NCBI GenBank assembly: GCA_012845835.1
Contig: JABAKD010000020.1
Span: 10,366,488 to 10,430,487 of the forward strand
Direction of reading: 5' to 3'
DNA: 64,000 bases
DNA from: Undaria pinnatifida
Lineage: Eukaryota > Sar > Phaeophyceae > Laminariales > Alariaceae
Shown: in pieces, positions 1-10,307 of the stretch
Numbering within the stretch: position 1 is the first letter of the stretch
Layout: each line of letters starts with the position of its first letter
Program-made: the position numbers and the translations under genes
The notes under the pieces: model-generated
Told to the model about the DNA's origin: nothing
Seen by the model: the letters and a program-made list of their open reading frames with translations, nothing else
Database searches by the model: none

Positions 1-600
1 GAGGGAGATGCCACAATATTTGCCGCACTCCGTCCGACCTTTAGGCTTGTGCTGCACCTTGATAGTTGCGTATTCCCATTGTTGTGGTACGCCACCTCCC
101 CGCCACCCAGCGACGATGATATCGTGGAATTTCCGAGCGTGTCCGTCTTTCCTTCGTCGGCCAAGACCTTCAGGGGTTCAGTCGGGAGGCAACCAGGTCT
201 GACCGCCTTGCAGTTCTCCATTACGCGAATCGCTTCTTCTACTCCATACCTACGTTAGAGGGGATATCGTCCAGCGGCCTGCATGGGGGCCACGTCTTGA
301 GCTCGCCCACAATGGTCGGGTCAAGGGTCGACGACTTGCTGTTAATAAGCAGGTTACGAAACCACCTCACCCAACGCTCCCAAATGATGGTATTGTCTCG
401 CAGCAGTCGACCTTGCTCGTCCTTGACGTGCTGCGAGTTAAACATCCTTTTCCCCGTTCCATATTTATCCCCTTGAGGTGCTTTAAGAAGCCCATCTGAT
501 CGTCTTCTCAAATACACCTTGCGAGTTGGCTGACGTATTCTTCGAAGAACCTCTCCACAGCTTCCGCCCGCGTACGTTTAAGCTGCTTGCTTTGATAGTC
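1..600 (-). pseudogene. LINE remnant, region upstream of reverse transcriptase (truncated by window edge)
   Basis: Minus-strand translation of 239-517 reads FNSQHVKDEQGRLLRD followed by WERWVRWFRNLL and PPCRPLDDIPS. This is the segment that lies between endonuclease and reverse transcriptase in non-LTR retrotransposons. Bases 1 to about 410 align colinearly with 36,365-36,783, where the rest of the reverse transcriptase follows, so this is a second copy of the same family. The frame is interrupted and the element continues off the left edge. The minus-strand stretch to about 700 may be further upstream LINE sequence but cannot be proved. The copy is non-functional as seen. Confidence 0.75.
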
Positions 601-1690
601 ACCTTCAAGGCTCGTCGTAGACAACGGCCGTTTGGAGAAGAACGAAACCGTTTTCTCGCGTATTCCCTAGCCTACCATCGCGTACGCAACTCCGCTTTCG
701 TCTCCCCGGTCGCACACCAACCGCTCGGTACGTGGTCCCAGGTAAATATGTAAAATAAGCACGTTTGTTTTTCTGCAAAGTTGTTCTTGGGCGGCCGAGA
801 GTTTTACCTCGCGCTTTCGGCTGCGAGACAAGCAAGGGGTTCATCTGTACATTACGACGCATGTCTGGATCCCGGTCGAGCTCCGTGGCCACAGCAGCTG
901 CCGCTCGCAAGGCACAACGCGTGCCGGCAACCGCACCATCACCACAACGACCGCAGCAGTCAGCTCTCCGCCACCAGACGAGAGGTTCGTGATTTATTGT
1001 GTAAGGCCACCACACACGACACGACGTTATAGGTATTTAACTACGACGGGTCGTCGCACTTCCATCTCCAGCAGGGTGTCAGCGCATCGAGCGCGGGGAT
1101 CGCCCAGCTTCCCGCCGGCCCTCGGCGTTTCCACCTCTGCGCCTTGCCTCTCGAAGGCACCTCCCGCCGCCGTCGGAGCCCAACCAGGCCTCTTCTTCCC
1201 GGGCTGTGGGGTTTCAGCGCATGCATGCCTAACTGTGCGTCTGAAACAGGCAGGTCGTTACATCCCAGGTACAGATTTTTCGTGCCCCCTGTTAATGGAA
1301 ATCGTGTCTCAGGGAAATCGTGCTCGTAGTGGGGGCTACGCCCGTCGTTTCTGCGATTGGCGACTGAGCTTCCCGAACATTTTCCCAGTGCGGCGTTGAA
1401 GCACACGTCGGCTCATCCATCCCAGGCACCACGGCGCCGGCGTTGGCTACGGCCGCCGGTCATCCGTCCGTCGGCTGCAACATGCGATTCGGCCGGTGTC
1501 GACCCCCGCACGCTTGATTCCGAGTCTAGGGAAGACGCGTGCCACTATAGAGGGGACACGTTTTGGCTAAAATCTTTTCTGGGCGCGACGAAGCTTATTA
1601 ACCCAAAATCGTCGGAATGAGATTCTTGTTTCGGGCAATTATTGATTTTTATACCTTGGGTCACGAGTTTAACTTATCAGATTACACTTT
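601..1690. other. No recognisable gene
   Basis: Several overlapping open frames of 80 to 136 codons exist on both strands, but none has family motifs, splice-site support or consistent codon bias. The stretch may be the 5' continuation of the adjacent LINE remnant. Nothing firmer can be said. Confidence 0.4.
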
Positions 1691-1718
1691 CAGTTTGCTC
1701 AAAAACAGCGTTTTGAGC

Positions 1719-3061
1719 GAGGTACTTGATACAACAGCTCCTCAAGCGAGGAGCTCCAGAAAAAAAATGGTGCACCTCTGACGTACTGTAGTGTAGCATG
1801 CGTCGGAACTTGAGCTTCCAAACGCGAGTCTACTACCTCCGCGGTCGGCGAGAACATCTTTAGTGTCGGTGGGAAGATGCAAAGGTTAATGTTGTGGCAT
1901 CCACGCCAACGCCACTCGGTGCCGCAGCGCCATGACCTAAGCTAAGAGTACAGCAGGTCGGTCATAATCGAGGGCGCACCATCGATATGCCGTGTTGCAA
2001 TTACAGGTGCGCTGGCGACCGCCGCGGAAACTGTGGTGCTGTGGTTGTCGGGGTTCCGCTTCTCACCGTCTCGCCACCCCCCCACTCGTTCGACTCGGGC
2101 AGCGAGAGCGACGACGACGGAAACAGGCATACCGCCACATCTAGCGTGGAAAAATTGACAGACGCCCCAACTCGGTCGGCAGCGCCACATTTAGAACCTC
2201 GAACACCAGCAGCGTCGCGTCACTTACCGCCTTGGTTCGCTGGCGGCAAGTCGATCTCAGCATGGTCGGCAGGTGTCCTCAGAGATCGAATGTTTCGAGA
2301 TTGCCGAGACTTTCGACAAGGCAAGGTATGCGGTCTTAGGTATATAGTTCGGAGCTCTTCGAACAACCACCTCCATCATCGTTCGCGCAGTAAGGCTAGA
2401 CGAGCATAACGCGCTCCCTCCTCCACCTTCAAACGCCGCGCACGCCTGTCCAAACATAAATATTCCATGTCGGAGCACATGGCCGGTCATGTTGTTACCT
2501 AGGCTGTGGTTTTCGGCGCTACCGACGGATATCTGACAGGTACGCCACACAAACAATCGCGAGGTGCAACCTGAAACAATAGGGTCAACCTGAGTCAATG
2601 AGCTTCAGCACATGTTGACAATCTGTCAAAGCACAATATGCAATAGTGTGGGCTGGTATACATTGTTGGGCTTCTTGGCCCCTGCCACAGAACCCTCCTC
2701 TCACTCGTATACGTATTCAAACATCGCTCAGCAGGGTGCTGCAGCCTGTGCGTTTCCATCATCACACTGACATCGATCTGACGCGCCGCACTTGGGTAGG
2801 GTGCCTCGGAGTTCAAACTTGCTTGCGTGCCTCTGATGGCTATCTTCCTTGCGAGCTCCGTTTATCACCTCGGCAGCGCGCATACAATATTGCCGTGACA
2901 ACAAGGAGGGTCGATATTTTGAATTGCCAAGAAGAGCAAAAACACAATTTTAAGCTCTGCTAGCCTTTCATCAACATCAATGGTTAAACATACGTGCTAC
3001 GATAGCAATGCCTCGTTTCCGTGAGGCTCAACCTCGTTTGAGGAGCTCCATATCATACCTC
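1719..3061. repeat. Possible decayed element with inverted ends
   Basis: The left end (1719-1752) reads GAGGTACTTGATAC then AGCTCCTCAAGCGAGG. The reverse complement of the right end (3032-3061) reads GAGGTATGATATGG then AGCTCCTCAAACGAGG. The match is imperfect and no target duplication was recognised. The interior has an open frame at 1987-2409 (+) with no recognised domain. Confidence 0.3.
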
Positions 3062-5828
3062 ACCTAAAACCTGACTTTGAGGGAAAATGTACGCTTAACC
3101 CGATGAAGAATCCCATGGCTAAGGTGTGTCACGAAACACGACTGGTGGTCTAAGGGCATTGGGAAGTTCCTCAGGTAAGTAGCTGCATCTCTGCCAGAAA
3201 ACGCTTGGTCAAAAAATCTGCTGCCCCTGTCGTCGCACGTATCGTTGCCAACACACTACCCTCTGCTCTGTTTGGTGGTAACAATACGTGTCATCGTTGG
3301 CAGCTTCGCATGCCCTCTTGTCATCGATCTTGGATACTATGCGGGCAGTAAAAGGTCATGGACACAACCCTCTTCGAAACACCATCACGGTCCCGCGTCC
3401 CGCATTCTTCCGTGAACATGGTCACAATGGCGGCCACGGGCCCGACTTCCACTACAACGGCGCATTCCATCCTGCCAACATGCACCACGTACTCGTCATC
3501 GCGACGACGGCGCTCACACCGTCAGCAAAATTATAATGCTGTTTGGCCTTCCCACGTGTTTCGTTTCGAAAGAAATGCGTGGGCAATGGTCGAAATGACT
3601 CAAGGCAAGCAACAAATACGCCCCCCCCTCCCCCCCCCCCTCCCCCCCCCCTCCAGATCGTGTGCCGTTAGAAACCGCCAAGCAGCAGGCCTGCACCGGT
3701 CGTTCTCACTTACGGTCTATCGACCCCAGGGTATCACGCAAAATACAACTCGAGGATCCCCTTCAATTATTTGAATAAAACGACCGGCATACCCCGTGGA
3801 CTTCATCACAACACATAAAAACAAAAATATGCATCTCAAGTACCTACATGCGAGCACTTTTCGTCCCGATTGTAGGTGATTGGTGGGCGGCCGTTCTTTC
3901 TCGCCTCCGTACCGCCACTGGCGCCCCTGGTATCTTTAACCGGCTCTTACACGAATTCCGTGTTTCGGTTATCACTCTTGCGCGTATAACAAGCACCACC
4001 CTGTCGTCTCAGGGCGCTCGCTCACGGGTTATTACCATAGTTTTATCATCGCTGAGTATGACCGAGCTGGTAAATCCCGTTGCTCGGGAAAACGATTGAA
4101 GGGTTTTCACCGCCGGAGTGGCTGGCGGGCGGGCGGGCTTGCGGCTCCTATTCTTTGTGAAAAAAATCGCAGATATGTCGTCGAAGGTGTTTTTTCCACC
4201 GGGTACGGTTGAACTTGATGTTTCCCTCCTCAGAAACACCGGCAGGGTTGCAGGTGGGATCGCTCCATCGTAGCAGAGGGGGCAACCTGCGTGGGGGTCA
4301 CTCGGGCAGGCAGGGGGTTGCTGCCGTAACTAACGTTACGCCCGAGGCAGTAAAAGTTCCGCCTCTTGCTCCCCAGTGAAGATTGCCACGTGGTCGAGTT
4401 TTTGCCGGCCCACGGGCTGTAGCGACAAGCATGTACATTTCCCCCTTCTCATTTCAGACGAGTCAGACACGCAAGAGCCTCGAAACGCGTTTGGTACGTC
4501 AACGTACTATGATAGTGCGCCATTTTTCACTTCGAGTACGTACTTAGTTACCCGTACAACTACCTCCTCTGGTATCAAGTGTTTATTCGCGAAATTGCAA
4601 CGCAATCTGCCTCAAGGATCCGGACTCGCGTGGTGCGAGCCGGTGATCCCCCCTCCGTGCTCGCGCAACCTCCCTGGCGCACGGCGAAAACCGGGGCCGA
4701 AACGTCTCGAGACGACGCATCCGCGAGCCCACAAAAAAAAAACGAGCAAGGCACACCTCCGACAGACGACAACGACAACAACAAAGACATCCCGTTCTAG
4801 ATACACTACTGCTACTACAACTACGAAATATGCATTGCATGGTAACTCGCAGTAGATGTGTGTCAGCGAAAATAGACTCTGGAATCTCAGGTGGCAGGTA
4901 CCAGGTACCAGGTAACAAACGACATGAACAAGAACAAACCTGACGTGCGTACTCGTGTAAAAACGTGAACCAGGAACGAAAAAAATGTAACCGTCAGATC
5001 TACCCCGCTCGAATTCCCTGATGTCAAGCGCCTACCGTACAATACCAACTCTTTTGGGTTAATTTTGCCCACAAATAGTCTCCGAGCAAAACATGCGCCT
5101 CACCATGCTTACCCGCCTTGTGGCTGTATTCGGAGTCCTTGCACAACCCTTTTCCCACGTGCAATCGTTCACACTTTCCATGACAACCATGTCAGCCAAC
5201 GCGCAGAAGCCGAAGCTGTGGGACACGCCCGTCTCCAACAACGGAGCACGTTGCAGGTGCGCGCTTTCTTGACTGTTGACTGCTGCAGGTTGGGCGAGAC
5301 AGAACATGCGGTTGTTGTGCCGCTGCTGCTGCGGCTGTGCGTGTGGGCTTGAGTGGGCATTTGGGATCTTAGACTTTCGCCAACAAGCCGATCTGTAAGA
5401 TGTGGTGGCCGCAATCGTGCAGGAGCCGGTGTCATGTATGGAGAGCCGTGTTGTATGCAGTTATCAGGGCGACACTTTACTTCAGACTGCCGGGGTTTGT
5501 CGCGACATCTTCGCCATTTTCGCCCACCAGAACTCGCACCGGGGTCAGAGATCCGAGAAGTTCACGCGCAGGCATCAACAGGACACACGCGCGCATTGGA
5601 TAACTTCGGTCGTAGTATGCCAAACTAGTTCAGTCTGCAGTGACGAAGGCGGAGGAAGTACTCGAATGGCCAGACGGAATGGTTTTCCATTTCTCTCCAC
5701 AAAGAGTGCGTTATATTGCGTCCAACTCTACTAAATAGGACCTGTTTAGCGTGTACCACGGCGATAAAAAACTACTACCAGGTACAGCCAGGGACAGCAG
5801 CAACCGCTACTACTATGCACATGGTACT
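3062..5828. other. No recognisable gene; poly-C tract and short ORFs
   Basis: The stretch contains a cytosine run at about 3,622-3,652, a His-rich open frame at 3288-3536 (+) without a known domain, and three tandem copies of CCAGGTA at 4,896-4,914. Other open frames (for example 4376-4855, 5065-5352) look like chance. No splice-supported coding sequence was found. Confidence 0.4.
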
Positions 5829-5940
5829 TGTAAACCTCTCCTTTACCCGGAGCCGGTGTCGAGGCGGGGATGTCGTCGCGGAGGGTCTTAGTACCGAGTT
5901 CCCTTGTCGATCATCGTCCACAACAGGCGCGAGGTGAAAC
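5829..5940 (-). repeat. 3' LTR, distal third
   Basis: The piece matches 15,852-15,962 with scattered substitutions, including the shared strings CCTTTACCCGGAGCCG and GTACCGAGTTCCCTTGTCG (one change). It ends where the inserted DNA element starts. On the minus strand the LTR terminus reads GGTTTACA. Confidence 0.8.
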
Positions 5941-6005
5941 TTAATCTTAAGGACCAGTTTTAACGATTACAAAAATAATCCAATGTGGAAAAATGTTGAA
6001 TTTAA

Positions 6006-6681
6006 GGGCCGTTCTTATCGGAGACTTTTTTTCGTCTTAAATTTCCTAAATTTCCATATTTGTGAAATGTGTCTTAAAATACGGAGGCCTTCTGTCATAA
6101 TTTGTGAAATTCTTCAGCCCCAAAAATATTGAAAGTTAACAATCATAAAGTAGGAAATCCTGTCGTCGATTTCCATATTTCGGAGGCAGTGCTCCGACAA
6201 GCGCCGTGGCTCAACGCTTGGACCATCGGATAGCTTTAAACGTTGACCAGGGTAGTCCAACATTATGACCGATGGAAGCAAGCGGCCTGGCCCTCCGGAG
6301 AACTCATCCTCGAGTCGGACGAAACAACGATTCAGCCTTCCCAATTATCCAGACACGAGGCGCACAAACATGAAGAAGGCTATCGCTGGTGTCCTCGTCC
6401 TGCTCGGCATGTTCCTGACACCGGAAGCTACACCCTATGCTCCCAAGACACGGGCGCCTGTCTACGAGCCGCACCGTATGACATGGCCAGAATTCAGAAA
6501 GATCTACATCGGCGCAAGGCTTTGGTGTGGGTGGTGGCGGTCTTGCTTTATGGCTCGGCTTTCAAAAATCAGGAAAAAAAACTACAACCCCGCGCTCTAT
6601 AATAATGCAGACGTTGTTTCATGGAAATCCTGAAAAAAAAGAGGAAATTAAGGAAATCCACATCTCCGATAAGAACGGCCC
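6006..6681. mobile_element. PIF/Harbinger-like MITE, TAA target duplication
   Basis: Both ends carry the 19-bp inverted repeat GGGCCGTTCTTATCGGAGA without mismatch (6,006-6,024 and 6,663-6,681), flanked on each side by TAA. The GGGCC start and 3-bp TWA duplication are typical of PIF/Harbinger and Tourist-type elements. The length of 676 bp is too short for an autonomous copy. It sits inside the larger DNA element, so it is among the youngest layers here. Confidence 0.8.
6265..6633 (+). CDS. 122-codon ORF inside the MITE, possible transposase N-terminal fragment
   Basis: The frame opens at ATG 6265 and stays open nearly to the right inverted repeat. It has a Ser-rich start, a hydrophobic stretch MKKAIAGVLVLLGMFL at about residue 36, then HRMTWPEFRKIY near residue 72. 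A W-x-EF-x-x-Y pattern is found near the N-terminus of many Harbinger transposases, just before the catalytic region. Nothing catalytic remains here. The simplest reading is a deletion derivative that kept the first part of a transposase gene. It could equally be a captured host fragment or chance. No expression evidence can be read from sequence. Confidence 0.3.
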   Translation: MTDGSKRPGPPENSSSSRTKQRFSLPNYPDTRRTNMKKAIAGVLVLLGMFLTPEATPYAPKTRAPVYEPHRMTWPEFRKIYIGARLWCGWWRSCFMARLSKIRKKNYNPALYNNADVVSWKS

Positions 6682-6879
6682 TAATTCGGAGATGATTGGT
6701 CTAGACACGCAACATCATTAAATAGTCCGATTTCGGGGTAGTTGACAATCAATTTAAACGGAGAACACGAGAAGTCGAAATACTTTGCTGGGGGGAAATC
6801 CACATCCAATTTCGCAATCCCTATTTGCATCATGGTCGTGCAAAAAAGATTACTGCACACCGACTTAGCCAATTCCTAT

Positions 6880-7060
6880 CTTGCACGTCGGCCCACACCC
6901 AACCCGCCCCCGACCGTAGCCGTAACCCTAACCCTGACCCTTTGAGGGGCTCGAGGTACGCAGGGGCGGTCCCACGGCTCCGCCGCGTGTTTCGTAGGCG
7001 TTTCACAAAAAACAATCAAGGCCGAGAGGGAGGCCTCAACCAATCAGACACATGGTGTAT
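6880..7060. repeat. Dispersed repeat, second copy at 61,340-61,500
   Basis: The stretch shares order and strings with 61,340-61,500: CCGACC, CCGTA plus CCCTA runs, TTTG then GGGG, GTCGAGG or CTCGAGG, GGGGCGGTC or GGGGCAGTC, CCGCCGC, TAGGCG or TAGGCGGCG, and ACCAATMAGAC. Both copies are GC-rich. No coding frame is conserved between them. Confidence 0.45.
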
Positions 7061-7716
7061 AGTAATGTTTTTTGCGAATCGATTGCAAATAGGTGCTGTC
7101 ATCCAATTTAGGAGCTGGCCCAACTTGACGTGGCATGTTCGCGATGGGACAACACACCCGGGGCAGCCTGATGCCAAGTTTGGCCGCGTCGACGACCGCA
7201 ATCGATGCGATTAAACGAGAACCTCAACGAGAGGCGACCGGGGCAACAGCCGCGCCTGCGCCTATAGACCATCGAATATCGTACCCCGGCGGTGGCGCCT
7301 CAAAAAATATCATGGCCGCGATCCCAATTTTTCAACCAGGCCGCTCGGCCAAGCCGCACGAAAGCCGACTCAACGAGCCCAAAACATGAGTATTCACTAA
7401 AGTGTTCGATCGCTTCGTCGCCGTCGCTGCCTCGCGCGCGGCGTTTCAAGGCTCCCTCGGCTCGCCCGAGAGACCCTCGGGGTGATGGCTTCCTTAAGCC
7501 TGGGCCGCCAGAAGAAAGGAGAGGCTGGCGGCCGCGCTCACGCGACATCGCAAGCCGTCGCTCTTGTCTGCTCTCGTCGTTGTTCGCCAGGAGGACGTTG
7601 TGTGACTTGCTCGTAATTCCGATTTCCCACATATCTGAAGAAATCTATGCGCCCTTTCCTCGGTAGGGAGTATATCCTTTTTTTTCGCGAAATCAAATCA
7701 AAATTGGATTGCTTTC

Positions 7717-8736
7717 CTACGAGCTGGGCCGGCTGTCAAACTAACATCCCGTGTTCCAGCCATAAAATTCGAACCACTGGGAGCTCAATATTACTGAAAA
7801 CATTGCTGGAATCGGCCAATCAACGCGCGTATGCACAACCACGTGTCTTTGCTACAGAGCAGGTTCCAGCGTTTAGAAACTTCACGGCACCATATCGTAC
7901 TGGATTTAGAGAAGGTGAAACCGCTGTTTTTTATTTTTTTTTGCGGCGTAATTTTCAAATTTGGGTTTGCTTCGCTGTCGCCACATGGTCACACTGGTGC
8001 TGCCTCACACACAACATGCCACCAAGCGCGCCAACCGAGCAGCGATGGCTGCGAACCTCTGTACCTGGAGTATTCGAAGATACGAGCACCGGGAAGTGGC
8101 GCCTGCGTTTGTTGTACGAGTACGTAGCTTCTGCTGCATCTTTTGTTGAACGTAAATTTTGTGTTTTTCCTCTACGGGAGTGTACTCGTACATGCCTGAG
8201 CATGTCTTGCTACGTACAACATACGAACTCGTACGTACATACATAATACGTCGACTTCGCTCTCTGAACACACGTTTATTTCATGATTGTGTCTCGCTCG
8301 GCAAACACGGTTGTTTTCGAGTGTCTTTTGGTTGGATGTGGTCGGTATTCTGTCTTCAACAAAAACAGGAAATATTGAACGAGGTCTTGGGCAGATTTGA
8401 GCGAAACTGGTCCGTACAGCGATTTGCGCATACACGACGCAAATCACATGTTTTTTTGATGAAATTTTGACTTGTGGTCCGCAAGACACATATGAAGATA
8501 ATACCTGTGGTTCTGTTTCTTTTTCTTATTTTTTTTTCTCATTTTTTCACGAATAATCCAAATCTCGAAAATCTTTCATCGGGCATAACTCGGCCAACAA
8601 AAAAATTAAAAAAAAGAACCATAGCTATCATGTCTGTGGAACAGGTTGTCAATTTTTTGTGGAAAACGATCATAAATTGGGCTGTGCAGCCTCGGTTGAA
8701 CACACTCCCCACCCTCTTGGCCGGCCCAGCTCGTAG
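7717..8736. mobile_element. Short inverted-repeat element (16-bp perfect ends)
   Basis: CTACGAGCTGGGCCGG at 7,717-7,732 is repeated as its exact reverse complement at 8,721-8,736. The 1,020-bp interior is AT-rich with no transposase motif. No convincing target duplication was seen, so the superfamily is unknown. The ends lie close to the right end of the host DNA element and could also belong to it as subterminal repeats. Confidence 0.45.
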
Positions 8737-8777
8737 TTAAATTTGTTTTTTATCGTCATCACTGGCCCCAAGTTATT

Positions 8778-8898
8778 TTTAGCAAGGAGGATGCTAAGCC
8801 TCGATCTGACTCGAGGCGGGCCAAGGTCTCCCCTGGACCGGCGGCGGTATAATCGGCGGGGTTTTTTTAGCCGGGGTCGAGTCAACACCGTCAACGAC
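8778..8898 (-). repeat. 3' LTR, middle third
   Basis: The piece matches 15,975-16,100, sharing GCAAGGAGGATGCT, ATCTGACTCGAG and the GTCAAC-CCGT string before the MITE insertion point. It is bounded by two insertions. Confidence 0.75.
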
Positions 8899-9349
8899 GC
8901 ACACCCTGTACATCAGACAATGGCCTCTGCAATAGCAATGAAATATGTTGCAATGGACGGGTCTATTGTCGTCGTTAAAATCTATTGTTACCTTCCCCAA
9001 TCAATTGTGGCCTGCAGAGGCCATTGATGGATAGATTGCACAATCAATTTGGTGGATAGTGTCTGTCGATTTGATAGTGTGCACCATCTCTTGTGGTATA
9101 CCCTGGCTATCGATGGACGGGCTGCACCATCTGTTACGGTCGACAATGGCTATCGATACACACCCCGCACCGTCTATCAATATTGTGGCTGGCAATCACT
9201 ATCGATAGACGCCTCGCACAATCTATTGTGGCTGGCAATGGCCATCGATGGACACGCTTCACGATCTGTTGTAGCTACCCATCTCAGTATTCCCTCTCGT
9301 CTATTGTCGAAGCAATGGACCATTGTTGTGTCTGTTGTTCAGGGTGTGC
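8899..9349. mobile_element. MITE with internal minisatellite, inserted in the gypsy 3' LTR
   Basis: Left end GCACACCCTGTACATCAGAC and right end (reverse complement) GCACACCCTGAACAACAGAC form an inverted repeat of about 20 bp. The flanks AACGAC and AATGAC look like a 6-bp target duplication with one change, and the intact LTR has AATGAC at this site. The interior (about 8,930-9,320) is four to five degenerate copies of a unit near CACAATCTATTGTGGCTGGCAATGGC followed by TATCGATGGAC. No coding sequence. Confidence 0.7.
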
Positions 9350-9463
9350 AATGACGGGGGGACACTCCGCGTCCCGAGAGCTTACATCGCCTGACCAGTG
9401 ACGTGTCCTTTCGCGCCTGCGTGTAACAAAATCTGCGATAGGTGTCTCCGACCCTGTCTTCCA
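9350..9463 (-). repeat. 3' LTR, proximal third
   Basis: The piece matches 16,093-16,208, sharing CGCGTCCCGAG, GTGACGTGTC, GCGTGTAAC and CTGTCTTCCA. On the minus strand the LTR begins TGGAAGACAG, directly after the purine tract. Confidence 0.8.
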
Positions 9464-9468
9464 CGTTG

Positions 9469-9482
9469 CCCCCCTCTTTTTT
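9469..9482 (-). other. Polypurine tract of the gypsy element
   Basis: The minus strand reads AAAAAAGAGGGGGG five bases before the 3' LTR start. This is the expected plus-strand priming site of an LTR retrotransposon, and its position confirms the element's orientation. Confidence 0.75.
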
Positions 9483-10307
9483 CGCCTCAAGTCCATCCGG
9501 GCTAGAGATGGTCTTGTGGCGGTCATTGGGAGGATTAATGGTTCAGGAAACAGGGTGTCGATTCATCGGATCGAGACACAGCAACTGGTATATAACTGCA
9601 TCCACTCCTTATCGCTCAAGTGCTGAGTAAACACGGGTATTTTATAATCCGGTCCAGCGAAGATGCGTACATTTGCGAGCTTGCATGCTGACAGAGTATA
9701 CCGGAGTCGTTGAGAAGTCTAAGTATTATCTCAACGCAAGCATTTCTTGTGGCCACACAGGCTCCGTACTATTGGTCCAAACCTCAAACCTCGTGGTCGC
9801 TGTTCTGAGAACCACGGGCAGCATTTTTTTTTGCTTGATTTCGTGATTTATGGGGCATGCACGCGTAGGCTATCACGTGAAGTCGACGCAGTGAATATGA
9901 GTGCATCAACTTGTGACTTCGTTTTAGGTGGGGCGGAGTTGAGTGGCTCCCATTCCCTGTGTGTGTGAAAAGCATACACATCAAAGATTTTTCATGGCTA
10001 GACGGTGGGGTTGTTGTTTATGTCCCATTGTAATGGGGTATGGGGCACGGTCAAATGAGGTGTCGCGCTTCTTACAGCTACGTTACCCTTGAGTGCAGCA
10101 ATTTTCTGCACGTCTCCTTGCCCCAGCTATTCCCACCGGAATGCTGGTTAGAGTGCCCATCAGGTTATGATAGGCATGGATATGTACTGCCATGTCTGGT
10201 AGTACTACTCTCATCACTTTTGCTAACTCTTACGCCTACACCTGAGTCAACTGCGCTGAAAATTTGTTCATGTTTTTGGTTGCGCCGCGGAGCATCTGAT
10301 AATCTGT
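9483..10307 (-). other. Gypsy 3' non-coding region
   Basis: The stretch lies between the end of pol and the purine tract. No domain is recognisable on either strand. An open frame at 10040-10447 (+) runs antisense to the end of the element's pol and is probably chance. Confidence 0.4.

Larger units (their letters stand above)
5946..8772. mobile_element. DNA element inserted in the gypsy 3' LTR
   Basis: LTR homology stops at 5,940-5,945 and resumes at 8,773-8,778. The ends are imperfect inverted repeats: left CTTAAGGACCAGTTTTAACG, reverse complement of right CTTGGGGCCAGTGATGACG. The flanking TTAAT and TTATT look like a 5-bp target duplication with one change, and the uninterrupted LTR carries TTATT at this site. 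The insert itself contains a Harbinger-like MITE and a second inverted-repeat element. No intact transposase was seen. The longest open frame, 7647-8246 (+, 199 codons), has no recognised domain. Confidence 0.55.

Noticed and set aside
605-1015. 136-codon minus frame beside the LINE remnant
   Set aside because: Frame does not continue the LINE reading and shows no endonuclease motif; could be LINE-derived but cannot be supported.
6915-6945. CCCTAACCCTGACCC, telomere-like
   Set aside because: Only two irregular units, also partly present in the copy at 61,340, so it is part of a dispersed repeat.
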